DNA of 64,000 nt from Pictodentalium vernedei (GCA_031216915.1 CM062295.1:181550927-181614926); one strand, 5' to 3'. Shown: positions 12,051 to 24,651, counted from the stretch's first letter. Notes: generated by a model not told the origin, from the letters alone. Program-made: numbers and translations.

Positions 12051-13019
12051 TTAATCTTTTCGAAATCGAGTTTTTAGATGAATTAAAGTAGCTTTATGTG
12101 AAAATGTTTTTACTCTATGTCCTCCCCTCCCTTACTTGTGGGGGAGGTGGGGAGGGAGGACAGTTAGATGTTACAAAATGTTTGGCTGCAAAATATATTT
12201 TGAAAGATTTAGAGTGATTTTATGCACCCCCCCCCCCCCAAAAAAAAAGATACCCCTAGGACCACCAACCCCTCTTCTCGCCCCGGGGTTCAATTAAGCG
12301 GAGAAAAAAGTGCTACAAAATGCGTTTTGAAGGAATTAAGAGTGAATTTATGTAAAAAGGGCCCCTATAATAATTTCATGACTTCATTCCTCTGAAGTGT
12401 TGATGAGCTATGATTAGCTGAATGTGATGCGATCCAAAATACTTCTTTGAACAACTTGTCAGGTGAGCAATTAAAGCCCCTTTTTTCGTCACACGAGGCA
12501 CTCTCCTCGTCTCTATCGTATCTAACTATCTTCAGAGATTGGCATGGGATACCCAAATTTGCCCTACGGTTCTCTCGTTCACATACCTGTTCTACTGTAC
12601 GATGTTTTCACACAGAAATTCACCAGTCACCAAAATTAGTTATGACTGTCACGGCTTTTAACACGGCATTGCCGGTTGCAGTGGCTACTTTATTGGCCCT
12701 GTCCGACTCACATATCGTCAAGCTAGCCACCACCCGCAACTGTTTTGGGCTTACGCGGAAGTTTTTTGAACATCCAATCAGGCTCATAGACGGGTATCCA
12801 TGTTAGAGGGGGAGGGGCAAATGGTTATTTTTTTTTTTTTGGGGGGGGGGGGGGAGGTCTAAACATTTTAATGTGGTAGGCATATCAAGAAGATCGCATT
12901 CTTGAATTGGAGAAAGGTATCAAGGTGGTGTCCTTCTCACGTTGGTCTGGTCGGGTGTAGTATATTCTTTTAAAATCAATTTCGCTGGAGAATTAGGGCT
13001 GGACCGCCACGGAAAATAT
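12051..13019. other. No gene seen; low-complexity tracts
   Basis: Contains C13 at 12,227-12,239, a T-run followed by G14 at 12,841-12,854, and an imperfect C/G-rich hairpin at about 12,117-12,162. A 119-codon frame at 12,447-12,806 has no recognisable domain and no supporting context. Confidence 0.6.
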
Positions 13020-13457
13020 AGAAAAATTAAATTTTTATATCAAACTTTATTTTTCATTTTACTTACAAAAGTAACACAAAGTACCTTATCTCCGGTATCT
13101 CTCAGTGTGAAAAGGAGCAATTTTTGAGTGAACCAAGGAAAAAACCCCTGGAAAACTATAAAATGTCAAAAGACCAAAAGATTTTTCCAAACCGATTTCA
13201 TCAAGATCCAATTGTGTAGGGCACACAACACCTGGTGACTGATATCCTGTAATTAAAAGTAACCTATTGTCCATTTCCCGCCAGTCACGCACAAAATCAA
13301 TTTTCGGGCTTTTTAATTAACCATATATACATGTAAGCGGGGAGGCAAGCACATATAAATAACTTATAAGATTATATTGCCGGGAGGGCAATCTTTTTGT
13401 GTTACTTTCGGAAACTATAATAAAAAATAAATTCTGGTTTTAAATTTAATTTTTTTG
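13020..13457. repeat. Imperfect inverted repeat with about 63-bp arms
   Basis: The left arm (about 13,022-13,084) with 'aaaattaaatttttatatc' and 'aaaagtaacacaaag' matches, in reverse complement, the right arm (about 13,391-13,457). About 300 bp of spacer lie between them. A further direct copy of 'aaagtaacacaaagt' follows at about 13,466. Possibly a decayed MITE; no target duplication was identified. Confidence 0.5.
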
Positions 13458-14536
13458 AATCTTACCAAAGTAACACAAAGTGCCGAGTGTACAACAGGTG
13501 GAGGGTCCAGGAGGGAGTATACTGTATGATGTGTCTGATGAGTGAATATAAGAGCATTCAATTTAAAGCATACTGAGGGAAATAAATACTCAAATGACAA
13601 GGCGCATAACAAAAATCAATAGATATTACAACAGAACACAACATATAATACAGTATCTACAGTCTCCTGTCCGACTACCTACGAGAAAAAGAATGTTTTT
13701 TTTCTTTTCTTTAAAGGTGGGGGGTGGGGGGGGGGGGCGGTGGAGCAGGTAGCACCTCTGATATATTCAGGTTTTATACCCTGGAGGAGCTATAGGAGGG
13801 CACCTTAGGTGGCAAAAAGTGAATAAAAAGTAATTTTACAGCTTTCAACCGTGTATGCATAATTTTGTGCGAAGCATGAAATAACTGTAGCCCTGACAGA
13901 CAATGAAACAAATACCGAATTTAAAAGGAGGACCAGTTACCATTTACAGCCATGTAAAAAGACCAAGGTATGAAGGGGCAGACTCTTAGTATGAGGTAGA
14001 CGAAGGTCGCTCGGGGCTATAAAAATGCCGACAAAAGATAGCGATCTAAATGCATTGCCTCATCCACGCAGGTCCACGCCGAAATATTTTACAATCGCTG
14101 AATTCTGTCCGAGGAATTGTGATCTGCCGCGACCACCCAACAAGAACAAACTATCTAGCCACTTGACTGCTCCCCAACACATAATTTTCCAAGAATGTAG
14201 AAAAATAGCCATCTGATGAATGGCGGATCCACGGGCTGTGTAAATGACCACAAACGAAATGGTGTGATTGGTGCACATTTAATTTTTTCACTGGTGAGGT
14301 ATATGTCATTATGTACCATCGCATTAAGTTTTATAACAATTGGTCTTAAAGTAATTGGGGCTTCGTGTCTTATTTTTGTCCACTGCCGAACAGTTTTAAA
14401 AAGTAAGATGTCTGACTAAAATGTGCGTGTATTACATAAAAGAGAAAACCTCGAAATGAATGTTATGTATATTATGCTAGTTGTTATCCAATCCAAAGAC
14501 AATCCAAAGTCCTAATCGCCGTGCGGAAGTACTTGC
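13458..14536. other. No gene seen
   Basis: AT-rich sequence with a G12 tract at 13,726-13,737. Short frames here lack domains. Confidence 0.5.
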
Positions 14537-14775
14537 TTAACCCTTTGAACTCTAGTGGTATCTTCCATGCCAGTTCAATGTCAGCAATTAGAAGAGTCCA
14601 TATTCATTATTTGGGGTAGACCAATCAATATTTTCAACGTGTAGCCTCGGGTCTGCACGTTGAAAATATTGATTGGTCTTTCCCACACATTTAATGAACA
14701 ACCATCCTATATAATGACGTTATGGCGTATCATGTTCCAGGACGGAAAAACGGCCGCTAGGGTTCAAAGGGTTAA
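14537..14775. mobile_element. Palindromic TTAA-flanked MITE, family P2
   Basis: TTAA at 14,537-14,540 and 14,772-14,775. Termini TTAACCCTTTGAA and TTCAAAGGGTTAA. The centre is a hairpin made of 'gaccaatcaatattttcaac' and its reverse complement. About 239 bp, no coding capacity. Same internal sequence as the copies at 25.8 and 27.4 kb; only the CCCTTT termini and TTAA are shared with P1. Confidence 0.85.
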
Positions 14776-15841
14776 AAAAGTAATTGCTATTTTTAGAACA
14801 CTAAGGCTGACGGCTTTGTATGCATCCTGGCTTTCATTGTAATGACATTCGCGTTCCGAAAAGGTTATCCCCCATCTGTAATTGTTATCTTAGCCGAGCG
14901 AGAAAGGTCCAATAAAGAAGAAAACACATATGACACCAGTAGAAAATAGAGTTAAGTTTCCTTTGGTTAATTTCAATAAACGAAAACAACAGAGAGCTCT
15001 CAAAGCTGTTGTTGTCTTCGGTTTTTAAAGGAAAACTTAGCTGATTAGAATTAACAAGCTAATTATAAGCAAATAGTTCAAAATCATCCGTCATTATGAA
15101 TATCTATCAGTATCACACTCACCAACACTAGAAGTCCATTTTGGACCTTTGTTTAGCGAATATGTTTTTACAGTAATTTACAAGATCTTAATCTTCGCAC
15201 GAAAAAATTAGCAAATCTCACCTCTTAGACTTTTTTATTTATGGAAAGGACAATGTCTCTATCACTTGTCACGATCCGCACATTGTTGATATAATGAACA
15301 TTAAAAAAATTACAGGACATCAAAAGTTGGTGAAAATGCCGTTTTCTTATTTTTAAGTACGTTTCAACCGGGAGGGTGGGGGGGGGGGGGGGCGAGCACC
15401 AAACATTTGCGAGACGTTATGTGGAGGTGGGTGGGTCTCACGGGTGCGCTAAAAACGTGCGTTCTCAAATTATGCAATTTTTCATAATTTTCTGCCATAT
15501 ATCATTATTTATGTTCCAAACCGTTGAGATAATGCTGAAAATCAACCCTAATAGGTTAACTGCAACACAAGGAACCTTTATAAGTGTTCATATGAGGTGA
15601 AATCTGTACAAATGTCACAAATAATGCACGTGGGTGGAGGGATGAGTGTTTGGTTCTCAGTGTAGAAAATATGCCGGACAATATTTTGGAAAAATGCTTT
15701 ATAATGCGCCAGATACAACATGAATTAATGTAAAAATGTGCTAGTATCATCTAATATTCTATTCAATGTATAATAAAAACCTCAAAACTAGTCACGGAGA
15801 CAGTGGTGATTACTACATACGTATTGTGAAAATATAGATGG
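14776..15841. other. No gene seen; one imperfect hairpin
   Basis: An inverted repeat at about 14,951-15,042 pairs 'aagtttcctttggtt...' and 'cgaaaacaacag' with 'ctgttgttgtcttcgg' and 'aaaggaaaactt'. A G15 run lies at 15,378-15,392. No coding signal. Confidence 0.5.
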
Positions 15842-15849
15842 TAGCAGCA

Positions 15850-15950
15850 CACAGTGATTGGTACCGGAAGATAATATAGCCCCATGATATATACAGAAAA
15901 TCTCTGTATATATTATGGAGCTATATTATCTTCCGGTACCAATCACTGTG
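15850..15950. mobile_element. 101-bp perfect-arm MITE with 8-bp target duplication (hAT-like)
   Basis: Flanked by the identical 8-mer TAGCAGCA at 15,842-15,849 and 15,951-15,958. The element starts CACAGTGATTGGTACCGG and ends with its reverse complement; the arms stay almost fully complementary through 'aagataatatag' and 'tatatacag' to a small loop. An 8-bp duplication and CA(C)AGTG-type ends fit the hAT superfamily (family knowledge). Near-perfect arms and an intact duplication suggest recent insertion. Confidence 0.85.
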
Positions 15951-16015
15951 TAGCAGCATGTCGCATTGTCTGCGACAAAGCAGAATTTACAAATAAACCA
16001 GCAGTAGTAGGACAG

Positions 16016-17556
16016 TGATGGATCGGGCTTTATTGGCCGGACTCCGGCCCGGGCCCCGGAAGTAACGTCATGTCACGTGACCCAGTGGCGCCATGTTGTG
16101 TTGTCATGGTAACCCGCCTGAGTGGCCATCTTGTGAGGTCATCCCCATAGTAACGCGTGGTGTTAGTGCGCATGCGCAGGGCGTGTTGTTAGGGTGATAC
16201 GTATTTCCGTCGTCCATTTTGTATACTGGAGGCTGCCATCTTTGTTTCTAAGGTAGCACGTGGTTGCTATGTGACCCAAAGGCTTCTTAAGGACAGGGGT
16301 ATTGTTCGGAGGGTATGCTCCTTTGTACAAGAGTAATTTCCCGATTCGTAGAATTACCACAAAGAACCCGACAAGTTTTACTATTTCGAATTCTTTCAGG
16401 GGTATGTGAAAAGCCCTCAATGAGACCTCATTTACTACCCCTCTTAGCCTCATCTCGGTATTTAACAGCCATATCCCCAGGGTTATTCCCGATAGGTTTC
16501 CTCAAATAATACAATACCAGGTTATAGATATCATCAAATAACCGTATGTGCCTATGTGCTAGGGCACAATGTGTCACATTGTGTCTTTGTGCTAATGCAC
16601 AATGTGTCACATTGTGCCTTTTCACATAAACATATACTACAAAAAGGGGTGCCAAAGGCCACATGTTTTCCAAAATGGGGTGCCGAATAGGGTGCCTGGG
16701 GATATGGCTGTTAAATACCGAGATGAGGCTAAGAGGGGTAGTAAATGAGGCCTCATTGAGGGCTTTTCGCAGTGCCCTCATGGCCTCACATGACTAAAAA
16801 GGGATTCCATAACAGAGACGTTTCACAAAAAGGGTTTCCATGGGACGTGGCCATTGGATATAGAGGTGATAAGAATCGGATAGGACTTCGTTGTAATAAG
16901 GGGAGATGACTCTGCATAGAGATTAAGGAAAATCAAGCAATCTGATTGGTTAGTTAGCGCAAGTAAAGTGAACTGATTGGGTGATCTAGATAAATGGAAC
17001 AAGAGTACTCGGAATAGGAACAGATCTAACAAGAACAGACCAGAAAAGCTAAATATAGTAATAATAAGCAAAGCTCTTCCAGCTGATAGGTTCTTCTGCT
17101 CTACTGGAGTATACGCCAGGGTAAAGGAACATGACCGGATAGACAAAAACTATTGCATAGATAGGTAGAAGCAGAGAATTTTGAAAGAATTCGAAATAGT
17201 AAAACTTGTCGGGTTGTTTGTGGTAATTCTGCGAATCGGGAAATTACTCTTGTACAAAGGAACATACCCTCCGAACATACCCCTGTCCTATAAGAACCTT
17301 TGGGTCACATAGCAACCACGTGCTACACTAGAAACCAAGATGGAGGCCTCCAGTATACAAAATGGACGACGGAAACACGTATCACCCTAACAACACGCGC
17401 TGCGCATGCGCACTAACACCACGCATCACTATGGGGATGACGTCACAAGATGGCCACTCACGCGGGTTACCATGACAAGACAACATGGCGCCACTGGTTC
17501 ACGTGGCATGCCGTCACTTCCGGGGTCCGGCCAATAAGTCCCGATCCATCGCTCTC
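16016..17556. mobile_element. Long-terminal-inverted-repeat element, about 1.54 kb
   Basis: The left arm (about 16,018-16,400) and right arm (about 17,180-17,555) are reverse complements over roughly 380 bp. Outer ends are GATGGATCGGGCTTTATTGG and CCAATAAGTCCCGATCCATC; inner ends are 'ttttactatttcgaattctt' and its complement. Arms are similar but not identical, with scattered substitutions and small indels. No transposase domain is visible between them and no clear target duplication was found. A foldback (FB-like) or large MITE-type DNA element is the best description. A diverged single arm occurs at 36.1 kb. The arms carry GCGCATGCGC, TGACGTCA and AAGATGG motifs. Confidence 0.8.
16405..16772. 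mobile_element. Inverted-repeat element nested in the long-arm element
   Basis: The left arm (about 16,407-16,480) contains 'aaaagccctcaatgagacct' and 'gcctcatctcggtatttaac'. The right arm (about 16,698-16,771) is its near-exact reverse complement, so the arms are about 73 bp. Between them lie two direct copies of 'gcacaatgtgtcacattgtg', each itself palindromic. It sits inside the left half of the 16.0-17.6 kb element, so it is either a younger insertion or an internal part of it. Confidence 0.75.
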
Positions 17557-18750
17557 CTTCAATTAACAGCTGAATGAACCTAAATAAAACTCTGCGCCCA
17601 ACACACTGTTACAAATTTGCCTAACATCACATTAGATATAATGATGATTAACAAGGTTAGAACTTGGCTTCCCTTATGGAATCAATCATGCAGACTCCTG
17701 CCAGAATCAAGGAAAAAATAAATAAATGGATCAGAATGGATTGAATTGTTTGTCATTTTAGCTTACTCCTTTGGTACAAATCAGGGAAATAATTTAAACA
17801 TATTTTTTATGTCAAATCTGGGGAATGGGGTTGGGCATATCTTAGGCCATCATTCATACTTTCATGGACATTGAGCTGTTCTGGATGAGTTGTTTAAGAT
17901 TTCCGAAGCCTCATTTTGCAAACAGTAAGTGAAACTAACCTTTCTGGATAATACAAAGTTGTAACAAGTGCCCAGAATCACTGGTGGAATCAAACTATTC
18001 GGCGAACTAGACTTCTTTCCATAACTATTATGATGTTTGTCAAACAATTCGTAATTTCAAAGCGGGGGTGGGAGTCTGAAACTGGCAGTAGAAAAATTGC
18101 ACAAGGTGGTGAGTGGGTGTAAAAAAGGGCTAAACCGAAAAATGGGACATGACGTCGGCAAATTTTCTACTGGCTCCCCCACCCCCCTCACCCCCACCCC
18201 CGACCCCCACACACTGTTTAAAAAGCCAGCTTGTGTATTTTATACTACTGTATAAGAAAATGACTTAAGTTTGTAAAATGGTGCGCACATCGACAATATA
18301 AATTCGCTAACACCTCGAAATTTCAATTTTCAAATAAAATTCCCATACCCTTAGTGTTAATTTTACTGACAGCTTTCGGAAATTAAGGGGAGCTAACTTT
18401 CCCGTACACTTCTTCCAATGACGAAAATTGTCAGCAATGGCTCTCCAGGCCTGGCAGTCTAGAAAATCAAGGAGTGCAAAACAGTTGCCCTCCTCGGATT
18501 GCTTGGGAGTGCGATTGCACCTGAAATTTTCAATGCAAAAACCTGTATGCTATTTTGGTTATATTCACTTCAAGGTATTAATATTGTGACTGAAAAAGTA
18601 TACTACATTAAGCGACATAGTGAAAAAATTGGCACACACATCTTCTCATGGTTCAAAATGTTGCACTGAACTCTTATCTGACTGTCTTCAACACTCAAAA
18701 TGTATCGAAATGCGTCATGAATTATTCCGAATCAATGCAACATTGACAAA
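17557..18750. other. No gene seen; one large imperfect hairpin
   Basis: At about 18,061-18,190 'gggggtgggag' plus 'agtagaaaaattgc' pairs with 'gcaaattttctact' plus 'ctcccccaccccc', forming an imperfect inverted repeat with a roughly 60-bp spacer. It is followed by C-rich low-complexity sequence. No protein domain was recognised. Confidence 0.5.
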
Positions 18751-18820
18751 TCGTCCCCTGAGTTCCAACGTGTTCTCTTTGCCAGTAGACACAGAGAACA
18801 CATTGGAACACAGGGGACGA
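18751..18820. repeat. 70-bp hairpin
   Basis: TCGTCCCCTGAGTTCCAACG and 'tgttctct' on the left pair with 'agagaaca' and CATTGGAACACAGGGGACGA on the right, around a short loop. Two mismatches. The shape is that of a very short MITE; no clear target duplication. Confidence 0.65.
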
Positions 18821-19837
18821 AATGATAATAGATTTTAAAGGCAGTCCCAAACAGGTCTGGCATTCCAAAATATCAAGGGGTGCAACAAATTGCCCCCCTC
18901 GATTTTTTTAAACGCGCAGTAGGTGTGCAGCACTCCTGCACTCCTAAAGAATGCCAGGCCTGGATCTCAAAACCCAAAATGTGACATCCTATTCTTGTCT
19001 TTGATTCCTGTCCCCCAAACTCCACCCTCGTTTTGTTCTGTCTTATTAAACACCGAAAGCGATGCAAACGTTACGCCCGATGCCACAAAGAAAAAATTAA
19101 CAGTTATTCTTCCAAGTCAGATGTTTCGACATTGTGTGATGGCTTCAAGTTTAGCCCTTTTGTGGAACAAAGGCATCGGTATTAAATTAACGTCAGAAGT
19201 GAATCATACATGTGATCAATGAATATAATTTTGACGCAACCAGTCGATGTGTCAAAATTATCATTAGCGGTTTTGCTTTATTTTGCAGATCGGTCTTGAG
19301 GTAGTATATATTTGTGTTATTACAACAGGACAGAAATTTGAGATATCACAATATGTCGAAATTTGAAACTGTGTGGGATGAACAATCTCGTCCAGTGTGA
19401 AGTGAAGGCTTTTACTAACGAAAGAACGAACAGACGAACCAACGAATATTTTATTTCGCAATGAGACAGAATAGACGGACGGACGGACGGACGGACGAAC
19501 TAACGAACGAATATTTTATTTCGTAGCATAATAATATAACAGTATACATATAATGAGACATAATAAATTGTATTAAACTGCGAGGAGACAGCATATTCGC
19601 ATCGACGGTCTTCCTGCTATCCCCATTTTAGGTGAACAGTAATCCTCCCAGCAGATTCAGTCTTCAAAATAAAATACTTCGGCAAACCTATTTTAACCAA
19701 CATCTGTCAATACAAACAAGGTGCGTAAAGGTCCATTCTCATCCTTGAATCGAGCCCTCCTGAAAAGGACCATCAAAAACGAAATATTCGGGACAACACC
19801 GTGGTTCAGCGTGTTACATTATCTCGATGTTAATCAC
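18821..19837. other. No gene seen; (ACGG)n microsatellite
   Basis: A run of five to six ACGG units lies at about 19,473-19,496. It is bracketed by two copies of 'cgaatattttatttcg' (near 19,443 and 19,506), which look like old LINE-tail sequence. No coding region supported. Confidence 0.5.
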
Positions 19838-19838
19838 T

Positions 19839-19905
<67 letters not shown>

Positions 19906-19932
19906 TTGAGGTTTAACGACACTTTCGACAGC
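19838..19932 (-). mobile_element. SINE 3' end only, with (ATTT)n tail
   Basis: About 70 bp of TTTA repeats (minus-strand tail) followed by 'gaggtttaacgacactttcg', the end of the main SINE body. The rest of the body is absent. Confidence 0.75.
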
Positions 19933-20253
19933 ATAGATTTCCTAGGAGCAGAGCTAAGAGCGACATAATGGTTATGAAAAGAGTGAATCGCTAACGATGT
20001 CATTTAGAAGCCTTCAGCCCATAACCAGATACGATTGTGTTATTTTGCAGGATGTATCAGCTGGATGTTTACAGTATTATATTTATGATTTCACGTCGCT
20101 ATTGATAATGACTTTGACAGGCTGTGACGATTGCTGTTGCATGTGTAGTTCCAGAAATACACTAACATCGGGAAGAGTACTGTACGAAAACTGATAAACT
20201 TTGAAATTTTGCCTAAGAGATTGTTTCCGCGAAAACCAGATCATGAAAGTAGG

Positions 20254-20255
20254 AT

Positions 20256-20318
<63 letters not shown>

Positions 20319-20653
20319 TTGGGGTTTGACGACTCTTTCGACAGCCAGGGTCACCTCGTGTCGGACAGTTTTACGGATGGAGGAACCCAGAGTACCCAGA
20401 AAGAACCACCAAGCAACGGCGAACAACTGTCAGACTCCCCAACATACTAACTCCACCCAAGCAGGGTTAGCATTAGCTGAAGACAAGTGCACCATCGACG
20501 TGCAGTACGCATTGGTACACAACGCCACCGTGCCCCCACCTGAGCAATTGGGATTAAGTGGCTTGTCCAAGGACACAACGCGGTTGCCGCAGGTTGACTT
20601 CGAACCGAGGACCTCTACATCTCTACCTACTGAGTTACCGCACTCCCAAACCA
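20254..20653 (-). mobile_element. tRNA-derived SINE, full length
   Basis: Minus strand, about 400 bp. The tRNA-like head has an A box (plus-strand complement cctactgagttacc at 20,626-20,639) and a B box (gacttcgaacc at 20,596-20,606). The body follows with the block complementary to 'gttgtgtccttgg', then the common end 'gtcgtcaaaccccaataaa' and a TTTA-repeat tail at 20,254-20,320. Pol III transcription from the internal boxes is family knowledge. No clear target duplication. Confidence 0.85.
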
Positions 20654-20989
20654 TTTTTACACTGGGTGAGACAACAGAACATATAATTACTGGTCACTGA
20701 GTGATTATTACAGCCATGATATACAGGGTTACTACAAGTAACATTAAGAGAATATGAGCTAAGAATTCATCTGTTAAAGTTCTTTTAAATTCAAATCGAG
20801 TGGAATTTCGAACTGTGGTTCAATGTCATTGGAAAGAAACGCCGTTTCTGAAAGTTTGTGGGTCATGGTTGTCCCAGGGTATGTTGCTGTTTTGTCCTGA
20901 ACTTCACCCACTTTGAAACTCAGTTTCAGCTTCACTCTTCACCATTGTCACTCTCCAATCACGCGATAGTCACATGACTGACCATCTTC

Positions 20990-23900
20990 ATTCCAGGTGT
21001 TGTTGTGTTCCCAGCGTTTTCTTGGCCACATGTATTGGTTGACCAGTCAATATGAGTCCTTCGGTCGCATGACCCTTTTGTTTTTACCGCAAATAAGTTA
21101 CGCGCCATTTGCAAAACTTGCTTTCCTCCGTCATTGTGCTTCAGTTGTTTTCTATTTGTTTTGTGTTTTTATTCACTTTGTCCGTCATCTCTCATCATGT
21201 AAAGGGCTACCGTGTTTCATCAGGGATCAATCTAGTATTACACCTCCAGACTTGAGCATTCTGCAAGCCGTTGTTAAAGACTTTTATGATATCCTACAGG
21301 ACCATTTACTCAGTGTGACTAAATTCTCCAAACTATTGCAATATATGCTGCATGAGATTCATTCTCATATCTGCCGGGCGTTGGACTGGTGCACTTGCAC
21401 TTGCTACATTTGTGCGTAACTTTTGTGCGTCTTATTTTGCTATCGAGCCAGACGGATAAATGCATTTATTCTATACTTTGGACCGCCATCGATCAAAATC
21501 ACTTTCAACCTCCACACGGGACGGCTTCAAGTTCTACTTCATCGATGGCCGATACTCGTCGCAACAATTTGTATTTGCTCTCCGTGGAAGAGGACTTCCA
21601 TCAGGTGTTGGTGGAACAACCGCGAGCTAGGGACAATGAACGACTGGGCCAAACGAATTGCAATCAACAGTACCAACAACAGAAGCTGTTATTATCGACA
21701 ATACTTTGTCTTCGAGCACACGACATGAGATCGGTCAATCTAGCGATTCAATCTCCGCTTCCTACACATCGGACGTTTCTTTGTCAACCAAATCCCGAGC
21801 TTCCAAAAAGGCTGTTTTATGGGCTTTCAGCAGCTCTTTGTCAGGTACCAAACATTGAATAACAGCACGTCTGGGATTAGCACTGCCCCACGCAGGCATA
21901 ACGACTCACCTTTCAACCAAAAAGGCAGTACTATTGCAGTTATATTCAGTCAACGTCATGGACGACTCAAACCGAGAAACAACCACTCGAGTACCTACAT
22001 CGAACTTTAACCACCAGCGCAACGGGACTCAGCCTATCTAATGCCTCTAATCACCACCATCTGCGAATACGACTGCTCAGAATCACCAAAACGTTTCTTC
22101 CGTCACCACTTCAGCACATTCTTCCGCACACCATAGCACCACAAGCTGCATGCAACAATATTTTTTATCCGCACTCAAGTTCTCTTTCACAGCTTCGTGA
22201 CAATTTCCATATTCCATCAGTTTTATTACATCACGCACCCCAGTATCCAGTGCTACTACTATTCTGCCTGAAACAGTTATTCCACAACCACTAGTATCAT
22301 CAGGTGCCTCCATTTTGGATCCGGCTCACGACACACCGCTAAATGTATCTAATGTTGGTGACACTCTAGGCCATGCTGCAGATGACAGCTGTACTTTTTT
22401 CTGGACGTGAGCCGGCACAGTGCTTCCATTGACACACTAACTGTCCTTATCGGGAGACATGATAAGCAGACTGGTTCCCTTAATCAGACTCGGGCACATT
22501 TGCAATCCTGGTCGGCCTTTCAGAACAATGCATCACCCTCAGTTTCTCACCCTGGGTGTCCTAGTGGATACCTGCCAGTCGTGAATGGAAATTCAGATGA
22601 TAACTGTTTTGGTGACCTTCCGCAACCAGGTACCACTGACCACATATCTCCCACTGCGTTTTCTGCTAACCCCGTTTTTCATTCTCAACATTCTCCGGGG
22701 TACCCATCTCAAGCTAACCCGTCATGGACATCGTTCTCAACCTGGTCCTTTATCGCGACATGCTCGCCGGTAAAGACATCAACCTTGCACGCCTTATCAT
22801 GCTTGCGCTGGATTCCATGCCCCCCAAACCGCCCGGGGACCACCACCCGGATCACGACTCGGGAAACAAAATATTGACAAAGACCAATGTTTCATGTCTT
22901 ATGTGACCCTGGACCATCCCATCAGTCTCATTCAGCAATCGTACCCTCAGTCCTGACTTTGTAAGACCGACATCCAGTCAGCATTCAAACGTATTCCCAT
23001 CCATCCTTCCATGTGGTCTCTCTATGGTTTTAAATGGGTTGGGTATTACTCTTTGAATACCCGGCTCGAGTTCGGGTGGCGGTCGAGCCTAAAAAATCTT
23101 CTCTGCCAGGCCATCTGTTGGATCACTACTAATATTCCCCACATCCTACATCTTTTGGATGATTTTCTCGTCATCTCCGATCCACACACCGACCCATCTT
23201 TAGCTCATTCGTACAGTTCTTTTCAGACCACAATATCCCACTTTCCCGGGAAAAAAACGCAGACCCCTCCCATTTTCTTGAATACCTGGGCATCATTTAG
23301 GACACATGCATCATGCAATCGTGTCTCCCCCAGGATAAACGCAGGAAGAACGCATTCTGACAATGGTCACTGCATTCAAATCAAAGAAATCATGCAAGAA
23401 ACGCGATCTCTTTTCTTTGTTAGGCCACCTCAGGTTTGCATGCAGGGTGGTAGTTCCCAGACGCTCTTTCCTATCCGAAGTAATCAAGTTGTCCTGCTCT
23501 GCTTCCGAACTCTGGTACCATGTCACACTCTCTGCCCCCTTCCGCGGGGATCTCGCAATGTGGCACCTGTTCCTTCCCACTGAAATGGGGTGTCCATGTT
23601 TCTTGATGCACACTTCACCACTTCTGTTGATCTAGACCTTTTCACAGATGCCAGTTCCACCATCGGCTTTGGCCTACACTTCCAAGAGAAATGGTTCCAG
23701 AACCGATGGTGCGATGAGCCCTTTCGCGGGGCCCAGCAGCTCTCTATGGCTTTCATGAAATTATATCCCATTTCTGTTGCTTCTATCCTGTGGGGCTCTT
23801 GGTGGGAAGAATGCACACCCCACTGTGCGTACTCGCCTTCCCATCATCTTTGAAATCTTCTCGGCTCTAGGGCTTGGTCTCGGTTCCGGACCCCTTTCAA

Positions 23901-24651
23901 CGTATACTACCCTGCTCCTCCAAACAGTTTTCGTGACCGCATTCTTCGGTTTTCTTCGATGTGGGGAATTCACTACGTCTTCTCCTCATTTTGACCCCTC
24001 CATCAATCTCTGCTGGGACATTCAGTTCTCCGCAGACAGAAACAGGGCCTCACTCCTCTTAAGAGCTTCCAAAACCGACCCCTTTCGTCTGAGAATTCAA
24101 ATTAGTCTGTTCCGCTCGCATCAATTCATCTGTCCAGTTTCTTTTTTGCTCACTTACTCCAAAGGCCTCCTCGCTCAGGGAGCTCAAAACCCGCCACCCT
24201 ATTTTTCTCACAGAAGACCACCATGCACTCAGTCGAGCAACCTTCGTTAAAAACCTGTCTCAATTTCTGCGGCGGGTTCTTCTCCTCCTTCTTCTCGGGT
24301 CACAGTTTCCATTCGGGCGCCGCCACCTTCGCATGCAAGGCACGGTTGCAAGACCACCTTATCAAAACACTTGGCAGATGGCCTTCCGACAGTTATCATC
24401 GGTATATTCATATACCAGTTCACGTTCTGCACCAAGCACACTTTGCTCTCTGTGCCCTCTCTGTGCTCCACACCATGGGTGGTGACTCCTTCCAGGTCCT
24501 GACATTGCCTGCCATTTTCACAATGTCCTCCAGCTCGACTCCTTCCGTTAGGCCATCTCCCAACCGACATTCTCGGCGTGTTCTGGGCTACTGCCTTGTC
24601 ATGCAATTGTATTCGGCTCATCGGCCCAACCCACATTTTCCTTGTGTCTGA
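20990..24651 (+). mobile_element. Ngaro-like (DIRS order) retrotransposon relic
   Basis: Fossil, plus strand. Parts in order: gag-like region rich in Ser, Thr and Gln (about 21,400-22,900); RT with the active-site block HLLDDFLVIS (about 23,149-23,178); RNase H with DLFTDASSTIGFGLHF (about 23,635); and a tyrosine recombinase with FGFLRCGEF (about 23,947) and a C-terminal block HSFHSGAATFACKARLQDHL followed by IKTLGRWPSDSYHRYI (about 24,316-24,411). RT, RNase H and tyrosine recombinase in this order, with these motifs, point to the Ngaro group of DIRS elements. Broken, with several breaks; old. Terminal split repeats were not identified by eye. Confidence 0.85.

Noticed and set aside
20997-21419. 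140-codon ORF as a separate gene upstream of the Ngaro relic
   Set aside because: No domain, frame overlaps others, and the position fits the leader or gag-side part of the relic.
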